IMG/VR virus record: IMGVR_UViG_3300034418_006340
Location: 1-26,847 of that record
Reading direction: 5' to 3' (one strand)
From: a virus
DNA length: 26,847 bases
This document shows, piece after piece, positions 22,064-26,847 of the stretch. The notes under the pieces were generated by a model. The model was not told the DNA's origin, searched no databases, and saw nothing but the letters and a program-made list of their open reading frames with translations. A program made the position numbers and the translations under genes. Numbering within the stretch: the stretch's first letter is position 1; each line of letters begins with the position of its first letter.

Positions 22064-22148
22064 GCTTTATATCATATTCCGCTATTCTCCTAGCTGCTTC
22101 CAATTCCTTGGGATCTAATTCTAATTCATCAAAAAAGTCTTCTTCCAT
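21975..22148 (-). CDS. Small acidic-then-basic phage protein (57 aa)
   Basis: The frame runs ATG at 22148 to TGA ending at 21975. The product starts with an acidic helix (MEEDFFDELELDPKELEAAR) followed by RIAEYDIKHDDNETKPRHRK and a basic end (IIKKPYSFDSNLRDLGK). Split charge of this kind suits a nucleic-acid- or protein-binding adaptor; function is unknown. The leader AATAAATGAATT before the ATG is typical for the window. It follows the winged-helix gene by 25 bases. Confidence 0.6.
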   Translation of the reverse strand: MEEDFFDELELDPKELEAARRIAEYDIKHDDNETKPRHRKIIKKPYSFDSNLRDLGK

Positions 22149-22173
22149 AATTCATTTATTTGTAGTAAAGGTA

Positions 22174-22542
22174 CTACTTTTCTAAAACAAATATAAATTT
22201 TAGTTCAACTTTCTTATCATCAGTCATTACTAAGTAAGTTTCTGAGATAGTGTTGTCTTCTTTAACTAATCCTTTGGCTCTTAAGCCACTTAATGCGTTC
22301 CTGAATATCGCAGTTGATATATGTAATTGTTTCTCAATATCTCTCCTAATCTCGGGCCCTAGAACTATCTTAGACCTGTCAATAGGATCTTTTATTTCCT
22401 TCTTTACATAATTGTAATACAATAGCTCAGCAAAAACGTCTGCCTCTCTAGTTCTTATATTTTTTAAGAACGGTCTTATCATCTCCACGTAGGCCCTAAA
22501 GAACTTTCGTGTCCCTTGTGTAAATGTGTACTTCTTCTCCAT
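22174..22542 (-). CDS. Winged-helix DNA-binding protein (putative regulator)
   Basis: A 122-aa protein. The N-terminal 60 residues are helical and basic (GTRKFFRAYVEMIRPFLKNIRTREADVFAELLYYNYV). Residues about 62-95 read as a winged helix: LGPEIRRDIEKQLHISTAIFRNALSGLRAKGLV, with the recognition helix in STAIFRNALSGLRAKG, followed by a two-strand wing (EDNTISETYLVMTDDKKVELKFIFV). The family pattern resembles small regulators conserved in late regions of Bacteroidota phages. It is placed before the IHF-like and head genes, so it may act on late transcription; the TAYCTTTG boxes in this window are possible targets (inference). Confidence 0.68.
   Translation of the reverse strand: MEKKYTFTQGTRKFFRAYVEMIRPFLKNIRTREADVFAELLYYNYVKKEIKDPIDRSKIVLGPEIRRDIEKQLHISTAIFRNALSGLRAKGLVKEDNTISETYLVMTDDKKVELKFIFVLEK
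22188..22195 (-). promoter_or_regulatory. Weak -7-like box (TATATTTG) near the end of the winged-helix gene
   Basis: TATATTTG on the minus strand lies inside the 3' end of the winged-helix gene, 40 bases before the 57-aa gene start. It matches TAnnTTTG but has no -33 partner, and A/T-rich coding ends can produce it by chance. Listed as a weak possibility. Confidence 0.2.
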
Positions 22543-22552
22543 ATTATTTAAT

Positions 22553-22636
22553 TTACCACCCTTTCCAAGTTGCTATAGCCAGTAAGGCTACCATACAGAC
22601 CATTCCTATTATTACTCCTCCTATAAATGTCAACAT
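22553..22636 (-). CDS. 27-aa membrane microprotein, DUF3789-like
   Basis: ATG at 22636 to TAA ending at 22553. The product is one hydrophobic helix with Gly-rich and Met/Cys-containing core (MLTFIGGVIIGMVCMVALLA) and a Trp/Lys end (WKGW). This resembles the very short DUF3789-type phage and plasmid proteins, known only as tiny membrane proteins. It sits directly behind the best-formed promoter in the window, 16 bases after the -7 box, and 10 bases before the winged-helix gene, so it may be the first gene of that transcript. Confidence 0.6.
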   Translation of the reverse strand: MLTFIGGVIIGMVCMVALLAIATWKGW

Positions 22637-22652
22637 AATTCTGTTATTTATA

Positions 22653-22683
22653 CAAAGGTAATAATAATTTCCGTTACGCCAAA
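22653..22683 (-). promoter_or_regulatory. Canonical Bacteroidota-type promoter (TTTG-N19-TACCTTTG)
   Basis: On the minus strand TTTG (22683-22680) is followed by 19 bases and TACCTTTG (22660-22653), an exact fit to the Bacteroidota -33/-7 consensus spacing. It lies just before the 27-aa microprotein and the winged-helix, IHF-like and chaperonin genes, so it probably drives that block with the host's primary sigma factor. Confidence 0.7.
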
Positions 22684-22695
22684 TAATATGCGGTA

Positions 22696-23004
22696 TTATT
22701 TAAATAAGTTTTTTTGCCACATTATCTCGAGTAGGTTCTGAAGAAAGGCGTTTAAGAAGGCGACCACTAGCATTATAGGGATAATCTTCCAAGAGTATTC
22801 TCCAGTTAGTATTGGGTACCACACTAAGGTATGGACAGAAGACATACAGGTAGCACATAATAATAGGGGTTTCCCTAAGTACTTAATAGTCTTACTGGTT
22901 GTGCTGTCAAATGGTTTTCTTAGAAAATAAAGAATCATTCCTTTACTAGTGATGCTCCTAAAGCCTAAGGAGGCTAGAGATATTAAAAGTGCTGTATATA
23001 ACAT
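22696..23004 (-). CDS. Membrane protein with Cys motif (DUF1360-like pattern)
   Basis: I choose the ATG at 23004-23002 (102 aa, MLYTALLISLASLGF); an in-frame TTG 27 bases upstream lies in the terminator stem region and is unlikely. Three hydrophobic parts are seen: residues 1-15, about 43-63 containing GKPLLLCATCMSSVHTLVWYP, and about 73-92. The C-x-x-C-M core flanked by Gly/Pro and Trp resembles the DUF1360 pattern of small phage and bacterial membrane proteins of unknown role. It has a TATATTTG box 15 bases upstream. It could be a holin-like or superinfection-related membrane protein; unproven. Confidence 0.65.
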   Translation of the reverse strand: MLYTALLISLASLGFRSITSKGMILYFLRKPFDSTTSKTIKYLGKPLLLCATCMSSVHTLVWYPILTGEYSWKIIPIMLVVAFLNAFLQNLLEIMWQKNLFK

Positions 23005-23018
23005 AATATTAGTTTTTA

Positions 23019-23026
23019 CAAATATA
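23019..23026 (-). promoter_or_regulatory. Possible -7 box (TATATTTG) before the DUF1360-like gene
   Basis: TATATTTG on the minus strand, 15 bases from the ATG at 23004. The usual -33 position falls in the hairpin of the preceding terminator, and no TTTG lies there, so promoter activity is uncertain. Confidence 0.25.
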
Positions 23027-23029
23027 AAC

Positions 23030-23060
23030 AAAAAAAGACCAGTAACATAATTACTGGCCT
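23030..23060 (-). terminator. Rho-independent terminator after the fibre gene block
   Basis: On the minus strand CCAGTAA (23057-23051) pairs perfectly with TTACTGG (23045-23039) across a 5-base loop, followed within two bases by a run of T (TCTTTTTTTG). It ends the transcript of the tail-fibre genes at 23189-26847. Confidence 0.8.
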
Positions 23061-23188
23061 ATAACGTCTTACACAAGGATCTAGTTAATGCTTATCCAGT
23101 TAAGAGGTTTCTTTTTAGTTAAAGATTAAGATATTTAAAGTTTTAATCTATTTTATTTTTACGTCTATCACACCCTACGATTATTTCA
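23061..23188 (-). other. Non-coding gap with TTAACT repeats and an inverted repeat
   Basis: This 128-base stretch before the terminator has no convincing ORF and no tRNA-like fold. On the minus strand it holds three copies of TTAACT within about 40 bases (spacers 13 and 9) and a GATTAA/TTAATC inverted repeat (plus-strand positions 23124-23129 and 23143-23148). It may be a 3' untranslated region or a small RNA; nothing firmer can be said. Confidence 0.4.
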
Positions 23189-23416
23189 CTAATCTTCGTT
23201 TATTGTGAATGTTGTTACGTTTCCTAGCGGTGCTAAATCACCTGGAAAATACCAAAAATCTCCCTCGCTTCCCTCATTGTGCTTAGCTTCAAATGCCGTT
23301 TGTGTCACATTTTCGGGTGCTGTAGGATAACCATAGAACTGTGTCGCTATCGCTTCTGCACTATGGGCAGCATTTTCATTTTGCCATTTATATCCAGTTA
23401 TTTCTTTTATTGCCAT
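23189..23416 (-). CDS. Small phage structural-type protein (75 aa)
   Basis: A 75-aa soluble protein (MAIKEITGYKWQNENAAHSAEAIATQFYGYP, then GSEGDFWYFPGDLAPLGNVTTFTINED). The aromatic-rich, turn-rich C-terminus and lack of charge clusters fit a small tail or fibre accessory protein. It starts two bases after the LamG-like fibre gene and is the last gene before the terminator. No motif recognised; it may be a chaperone or capping peptide for the fibre. Confidence 0.65.
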   Translation of the reverse strand: MAIKEITGYKWQNENAAHSAEAIATQFYGYPTAPENVTQTAFEAKHNEGSEGDFWYFPGDLAPLGNVTTFTINED

Positions 23417-23417
23417 C

Positions 23418-24260
23418 TTATACTAAATAATATGCTGTTAAATTTGAATCTAAAGCTGCTCTGTCACTTTCTTTATCAGCTTCGTAATAAATATGTTCTT
23501 GAGTATGTCCTGTGTTAAAGTATAGATGTGCTTCACCAATACTAGATAGATAAGCTACATCATTAGCTAAATTTTGAGTAGTTAAAGCACTACTATTTAA
23601 CCATGCCTTGCAATCGTTACTCGAATCTCTTAATGTTGTAAACAAAAAAGTACCTGTTTGAGTTTGGCTAGTGGCATGGTTGCTGAATGGTGTTACAGCG
23701 AATAATGTTTGAATGGTATTACCATTATTCCAGTATAAACCTGTAGCACCGTAGGCATTGTGTCTTGCCATTCCTATTGTCTTAATCCCTGACGTGGGTC
23801 TATTAAATACAGCAGTGTAATAGTACAATGAAACCGTTAAGAAGCCTGTCCATTTTAAGGAATCGTCTATTCCATCATAATATACAGCGGGTTTACCATT
23901 TACGGGGTCAACTTCAGTTACTCCAGCGGTGCATATTAAAGGCTGTGCGGCTGCTGTTGCGTTGGTAGCATCTATACCATTACCACTCTGGTCGTACCAA
24001 GTTACTACATATCCGTTATTAGCCCCGCAATGGGTTTCTAACGCTGCTGTATCAAAGTTTCCATCAACATCAAATCCTATATCTGCCTCTGTGCCTCCAC
24101 CCGCTTCTCGAACCCTTATAGCACTCCCAGCATAAGCCGTTCTTAATTGTCGTAACGAATAAGCAACTTTAGCACCCGTATAAGTATCTAATGGTGGAGG
24201 GAGTACTCCTCCTAATTGCGAATTATTTAACCAATAAGAATGAGTATAATATCCATACAT
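23418..24260 (-). CDS. Tail adhesin with GH54/LamG-like jelly-roll domain
   Basis: A 280-aa protein. After a Tyr-rich lead (MYGYYTHSYW) and a PPPLD linker, residues 33-108 match the start of the alpha-L-arabinofuranosidase B catalytic-domain pattern often found in phage tail proteins: AYSLRQLRTAYAGSAIRVRE, DIGFDVDG and VVTWYDQSGNGIDATNATAA. The remainder is a concanavalin-like beta sandwich (PAVYYDGIDDSLKWTG, then GTFLFTTLRD, AHLYFNTGHTQEHIYYEADK). The fold is commonly carbohydrate-binding; whether it cleaves sugars here is unknown. It belongs to the fibre block and is a good candidate for host glycan recognition. Confidence 0.8.
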   Translation of the reverse strand: MYGYYTHSYWLNNSQLGGVLPPPLDTYTGAKVAYSLRQLRTAYAGSAIRVREAGGGTEADIGFDVDGNFDTAALETHCGANNGYVVTWYDQSGNGIDATNATAAAQPLICTAGVTEVDPVNGKPAVYYDGIDDSLKWTGFLTVSLYYYTAVFNRPTSGIKTIGMARHNAYGATGLYWNNGNTIQTLFAVTPFSNHATSQTQTGTFLFTTLRDSSNDCKAWLNSSALTTQNLANDVAYLSSIGEAHLYFNTGHTQEHIYYEADKESDRAALDSNLTAYYLV

Positions 24261-24263
24261 AGC

Positions 24264-24536
24264 TTATAGTATTATAATAACCGAGCCACTTGTTAAGTCT
24301 ACTCCAGAGAACTTCTTAGAGTCCATAGGAACAATTATAGCTCCTGCTTTAACTGCAGTTGCGGGTGTAGTTACATAATCGGCCAAAGCATCAGTTCCAG
24401 CTATTTTTAATGTAGCAAATACAGTATCTTCTAGTACCATTACTGCACTGAAGGGTCTTGTTACTTCATCTGTATCGTTAACTACTATAGAGCCTTTAGA
24501 GGCTGTCATTTTCTGTAGTTCATTTAATTCACTCAT
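24264..24536 (-). CDS. Small beta-rich tail protein (90 aa)
   Basis: A 90-aa protein with a helical lead (MSELNELQKMTASKG) and a beta-rich remainder: VTRPFSAVMVLEDTVFATLKIAG, then GAIIVPMDSKKFSGVDLTSGSVIIIL. The pattern 'f.av.vledtvfa.l...G......i..l.sG.vi..' is common in short phage tail or fibre-attachment proteins. It lies three bases before the adhesin gene and may form its base or trimer collar (inference). Confidence 0.68.
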   Translation of the reverse strand: MSELNELQKMTASKGSIVVNDTDEVTRPFSAVMVLEDTVFATLKIAGTDALADYVTTPATAVKAGAIIVPMDSKKFSGVDLTSGSVIIIL

Positions 24537-24561
24537 TCTATATTATTTAAAAATTATTATT

Positions 24562-25251
24562 TTAAGAGGCTGCAGTAATAACTCCGTTTTCTATTGTAAA
24601 GTTAGTATATGCGCCTGTTCCTGTAAATCCCGCACTAGCTGAGGAGGGAATTACTCCTGAAGCATCGGTTAATGTATAGTTTCTAGTAGCTGTCAATCCT
24701 GTATTTGCAATATTAAATCCTGCTGAGCCATTTAGAGCGGCTATTCCTGCTGTATTCAAGGAAAAAGAACCTGTTGGAATTTGGTGGACTATCCCTGTTG
24801 TATCTATAGTAGTGTACTCAGTTAAACTTGATCCTATGATGAAGATATCTCCTAATCCTCTTTTGAACCCGTATGTGCCAGCTGTAAATTGATTATACCC
24901 TAAAGTTACAGCATCACTATTAAAAGAAATAACATCATTGTTTGTTACAGCGATGTCCGTACCTCCTGTAGTATTGCCTTGAGTTAACCCAAGAGATAAT
25001 TTAGTATCTCCTACAGTAGCAAATGTACCATTTTGATTAGGGTAATATTGGGTCCTATTTCCTGTTAAGGTAGTTGGACGGAGGGTTACTGTATAACCAC
25101 TATCTACTGGTTTATTTATCTGCAGTGCAGTAATCAAATCCTGTTTAGTTATTGCGTCAGGTACAGGCCTCGTAGGTCTACCTATAAAGAATAGACTATC
25201 GTCAGGTACTGTTGTTACTTTACGTAATGCTGGTGGGTGCCATAATGCCAT
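24562..25251 (-). CDS. Tail fibre protein with repeated beta rungs
   Basis: A 229-aa protein. The N-terminus (MALWHPPALRKVTTVPDDSLFFIGRPT, then AITKQDLITALQ) is typical of fibre proteins that anchor by a short folded domain. From about residue 48 it is Thr/Gly/Asn-rich and beta-repetitive (TVTLRPTTLTGNRTQYYPNQ, SLNTAGIAALNGSAGFNIAN, TGAYTNFTIENGVITAA). No intramolecular chaperone or catalytic motif was seen. It lies in the fibre block 12 bases after the previous gene. Confidence 0.7.
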   Translation of the reverse strand: MALWHPPALRKVTTVPDDSLFFIGRPTRPVPDAITKQDLITALQINKPVDSGYTVTLRPTTLTGNRTQYYPNQNGTFATVGDTKLSLGLTQGNTTGGTDIAVTNNDVISFNSDAVTLGYNQFTAGTYGFKRGLGDIFIIGSSLTEYTTIDTTGIVHQIPTGSFSLNTAGIAALNGSAGFNIANTGLTATRNYTLTDASGVIPSSASAGFTGTGAYTNFTIENGVITAAS

Positions 25252-25263
25252 AATTTTTTATTT

Positions 25264-25884
25264 TTATATTTGTATTCCGTATCCTATTATGTTAAAGGTA
25301 GTGATGCCTGTAGATAGCTTGTCCTTCACTGTAAAGGTTAATTTGTCAGAACTTCCCTTCCTAAGCCTAACCCCAAAAGGATTACCAAACAATACAGCTA
25401 GATCTATGAATACTACTACTGCGTCTGCTCCACCTCCTGATAAATCTATTATAGTAGGTACTCTATTGGCTAGTCTATACCACTCTAAGTTATCTTGTAT
25501 ACCATCATGTATAATTTCTGAACCCCCAACATAGTCAAATGAAAATTCTACACCGTTGGTAAGTGCCGTTAAAGCTCCAAATAAATTAAATTTAGCGCCA
25601 GCATCGGCTATTTCTACGCTAATTGATTTAATAAAAGTAACCTTATCTTGTTGTGATCTGATGTAAAAAGGTACATTAACAGTAGACCCGTCCACACGCA
25701 TATCATTACTTCCTGTAGATAATCCATTATCAGTAAAGTATTGCCTAAAAGGTAACGCAGTAATATCATCTTCTAAAGGAGGGTGTGTTTGTACTGCTAC
25801 ATTAACTGCTCCTTCTCTAGTTAATTTTAACGGAGGATTTTTACCTCCCCCGTCAATAACTTTAACATTTATACCTTCAGCCAT
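25264..25884 (-). CDS. Phage virion protein, beta-rich (206 aa)
   Basis: A 206-aa soluble protein. It begins MAEGINVKVIDGGGKNPPLKLTREGAVNVAVQTHPPLED and continues as a beta-sandwich-like region (NVPFYIRSQQDKVTFIKSISVEIAD, then FGNPFGVRLRKGSSDKLTFTVKDKL). The mixture of short strands and Gly turns fits a tail or baseplate component. It pairs with the next gene upstream in transcription (187 aa), which has a similar composition; the two may form one subassembly. Role inferred from context. Confidence 0.68.
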   Translation of the reverse strand: MAEGINVKVIDGGGKNPPLKLTREGAVNVAVQTHPPLEDDITALPFRQYFTDNGLSTGSNDMRVDGSTVNVPFYIRSQQDKVTFIKSISVEIADAGAKFNLFGALTALTNGVEFSFDYVGGSEIIHDGIQDNLEWYRLANRVPTIIDLSGGGADAVVVFIDLAVLFGNPFGVRLRKGSSDKLTFTVKDKLSTGITTFNIIGYGIQI

Positions 25885-25890
25885 TTACTA

Positions 25891-26454
25891 TTAATTTATT
25901 CTTCTAATGCTTTCATACCAGAATCTACAGTCTATTTCACATAATCCTGTTGTACCTGTATCATATTCTATAGTAATTGCTTTATTAGGACCTAGTATTA
26001 AAGCACCATGAAAATTCATACTTGCCTCACCAGTAGCTGTAGTTCTATGTGTCCCTAATTGTCCATTAGTAGTTAATCCTGTAATAGTAGCTCCACCACC
26101 CATGCAAGTAGCTTCAGCATCAAATCCTGCGGATAAGTTTAAGTTCTTAGGGGTAATGGTTGTTCCTGCAGCAGCAGTACCAGTTACTTCCCATATCTTC
26201 CAATGGACAGCCTGTAATGAATGAAATTCAATTATATCTATATACATATTTTTATCATTTGAAGTATTCTTCAAATAAAATACATATTCACCTGCAGCGG
26301 CACTAAATGAGGGCATTACAGCATTAAATGCTCTTTTCTCATCTCTACTTATATAAAAAACTCTTTCAGCGTTTTTACCACTTATATTAAGTCTTTGGGC
26401 TTCGGATACAGTAGCTTTTGCGCCAAGCCTACCTCCTCCATCTTCTATAATCAT
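25891..26454 (-). CDS. Phage virion protein, beta-rich (187 aa)
   Basis: A 187-aa protein starting MIIEDGGGRLGAKATVSEAQRLNISGKNAERVFYISRDEKRAFN, followed by a beta-rich part (GEYVFYLKNTSNDKNMYIDIIEFHS, KAITIEYDTGTTGLCEIDCRFWYES). The 'f.YLkN..nd..m.I..i' pattern is one I recall from tail proteins that display surface domains. The ATG overlaps the upstream stop (ATGA), so it is coupled to the truncated gene before it. Virion protein by composition and neighbours. Confidence 0.68.
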   Translation of the reverse strand: MIIEDGGGRLGAKATVSEAQRLNISGKNAERVFYISRDEKRAFNAVMPSFSAAAGEYVFYLKNTSNDKNMYIDIIEFHSLQAVHWKIWEVTGTAAAGTTITPKNLNLSAGFDAEATCMGGGATITGLTTNGQLGTHRTTATGEASMNFHGALILGPNKAITIEYDTGTTGLCEIDCRFWYESIRRIN

Positions 26455-26847
26455 AATTGTATTTGTATTTCAATATCATCTCCGCTGTATTCATTACCAG
26501 TAATATCAGATAGATATTTATTATTAATAATTAGTTGTTTTAATATCTCTTTATTTAATTTCAGACTATTCGCAATATCTTCTTGTAAAAAGTAATTCTC
26601 TGTTTCTTTTTCAGGTCTAGAAAAAATAATTTGAAGACTATCTTCATCATTCATGTTAGAAGTATCATAGTCTAATATCAGAACTGTCTTTCCGTCTCTT
26701 TCTAAGTCACCCCCAAGGCCTTCACATGCAAAATTATATATAATAGTATTAGTAGTAACATTAGTTATAACTAAGAAATTCTCTAAATTAAAAGACTCTG
26801 CTCTATCAGTAATAGTAATTCTTCTGGTAGAGGCATCAAAAATATAT
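26451..26847 (-). CDS. Phage tail protein, N-terminus cut off by window edge
   Basis: The frame is open from the window edge (no stop for 131 codons) to TGA at 26453-26451; the ATG at 26654 is internal, because coding sequence clearly continues upstream. The upstream part reads DASTRRITITDRAESFNLENFLVITNVTTNTIIYNFAC followed by VLILDYDTSNMNDEDSLQIIF. This 'ITNvt...iYn...ldydT..M...D.LqI' pattern is known in many phage tail proteins with a small beta domain. The C-terminal 65 residues are helical (SLKLNKEILKQLIINNKYLSDI). The full protein must be longer. Confidence 0.78.
   Translation of the reverse strand, partial: YIFDASTRRITITDRAESFNLENFLVITNVTTNTIIYNFACEGLGGDLERDGKTVLILDYDTSNMNDEDSLQIIFSRPEKETENYFLQEDIANSLKLNKEILKQLIINNKYLSDITGNEYSGDDIEIQIQL

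Noticed and set aside
21880-22185. Plus-strand ORF of 101 codons with a hydrophobic stretch
   Set aside because: It opposes several minus-strand short genes in a region where all other genes run the other way; its hydrophobicity comes from antisense of Lys/Glu/Asp-rich coding.
23005-23031. Upstream extension (TTG start) of the DUF1360-like gene
   Set aside because: The TTG lies next to the T-run of a terminator and within a likely promoter region; the ATG at 23004 has a normal leader.
23061-23188. Possible tRNA in the gap
   Set aside because: No acceptor stem, T-loop (GGTTCGAAT-like) or CCA-type end could be found on either strand.

Overview
This is a window of tailed-phage (Caudoviricetes) DNA, and the host is most likely a member of the Bacteroidota. 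The DNA is AT-rich. Starts are preceded by A/T-rich leaders (AATTAA-type) rather than strong GGAGG sites. Several gaps carry TAnnTTTG boxes, which match the -7 element of Bacteroidota promoters. All 38 supported genes lie on the minus strand with very tight spacing (4-, 10-, 11- and 14-base overlaps are common), so the window is one right-to-left late region covering virion assembly and lysis. The large terminase (770 aa), portal (811 aa), acidic scaffold-like protein, about 500-aa capsid protein, IHF-like protein and adaptor-type proteins recall crAss-like phages (Crassvirales) and related marine or flavobacterial phages. This placement is from remembered family patterns, not a search. Tail morphology cannot be decided because no tape measure, sheath or tail tube is recognisable.

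In transcription order (right to left): (1) 26847-23189 holds tail-fibre or adhesin-like structural proteins, including one with a GH54/LamG-like jelly-roll domain, ending in a rho-independent terminator. (2) 23004-21651 holds small genes: a Cys-containing membrane protein, a 27-aa membrane microprotein behind a canonical promoter, a winged-helix protein, two overlapping short ORFs and an IHF/HU-like protein. (3) 21697-19249 holds a chaperonin block with a GroES-like and a full group I GroEL-like gene. (4) 19262-11051 is the packaging and head module: candidate small terminase, large terminase, portal, scaffold-like protein, major capsid protein. (5) 10973-8111 holds connector or adaptor proteins and a further structural protein, ending in a strong terminator. 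(6) 8032-5039 holds a second structural or fibre cassette with a collagen-like protein and two Cys-rich proteins with the same C-terminal tip. (7) 5027-2531 is the lysis cassette: Zn amidase, spanin-like protein, holin and two small membrane proteins. (8) 2457-1 holds a small conserved protein, a DEDD exonuclease with an N-terminal helical domain and C-terminal zinc ribbon, a connector-like protein and a truncated gene.

The GroEL/GroES pair sits directly upstream of the terminase, portal, scaffold and capsid genes, which suggests a phage-owned folding chamber for head proteins. Gene expression appears to be tuned by internal promoters (TAYCTTTG boxes before the portal, holin and other genes) and by terminators, including an attenuator-like pair of overlapping hairpins just after the capsid gene. 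No RNA genes, CRISPR arrays, insertion sequences or integrases were seen. The longest gap between genes on the annotated strand is 184 bases (23005-23188), so no gene-free stretch exceeds 300 bases.
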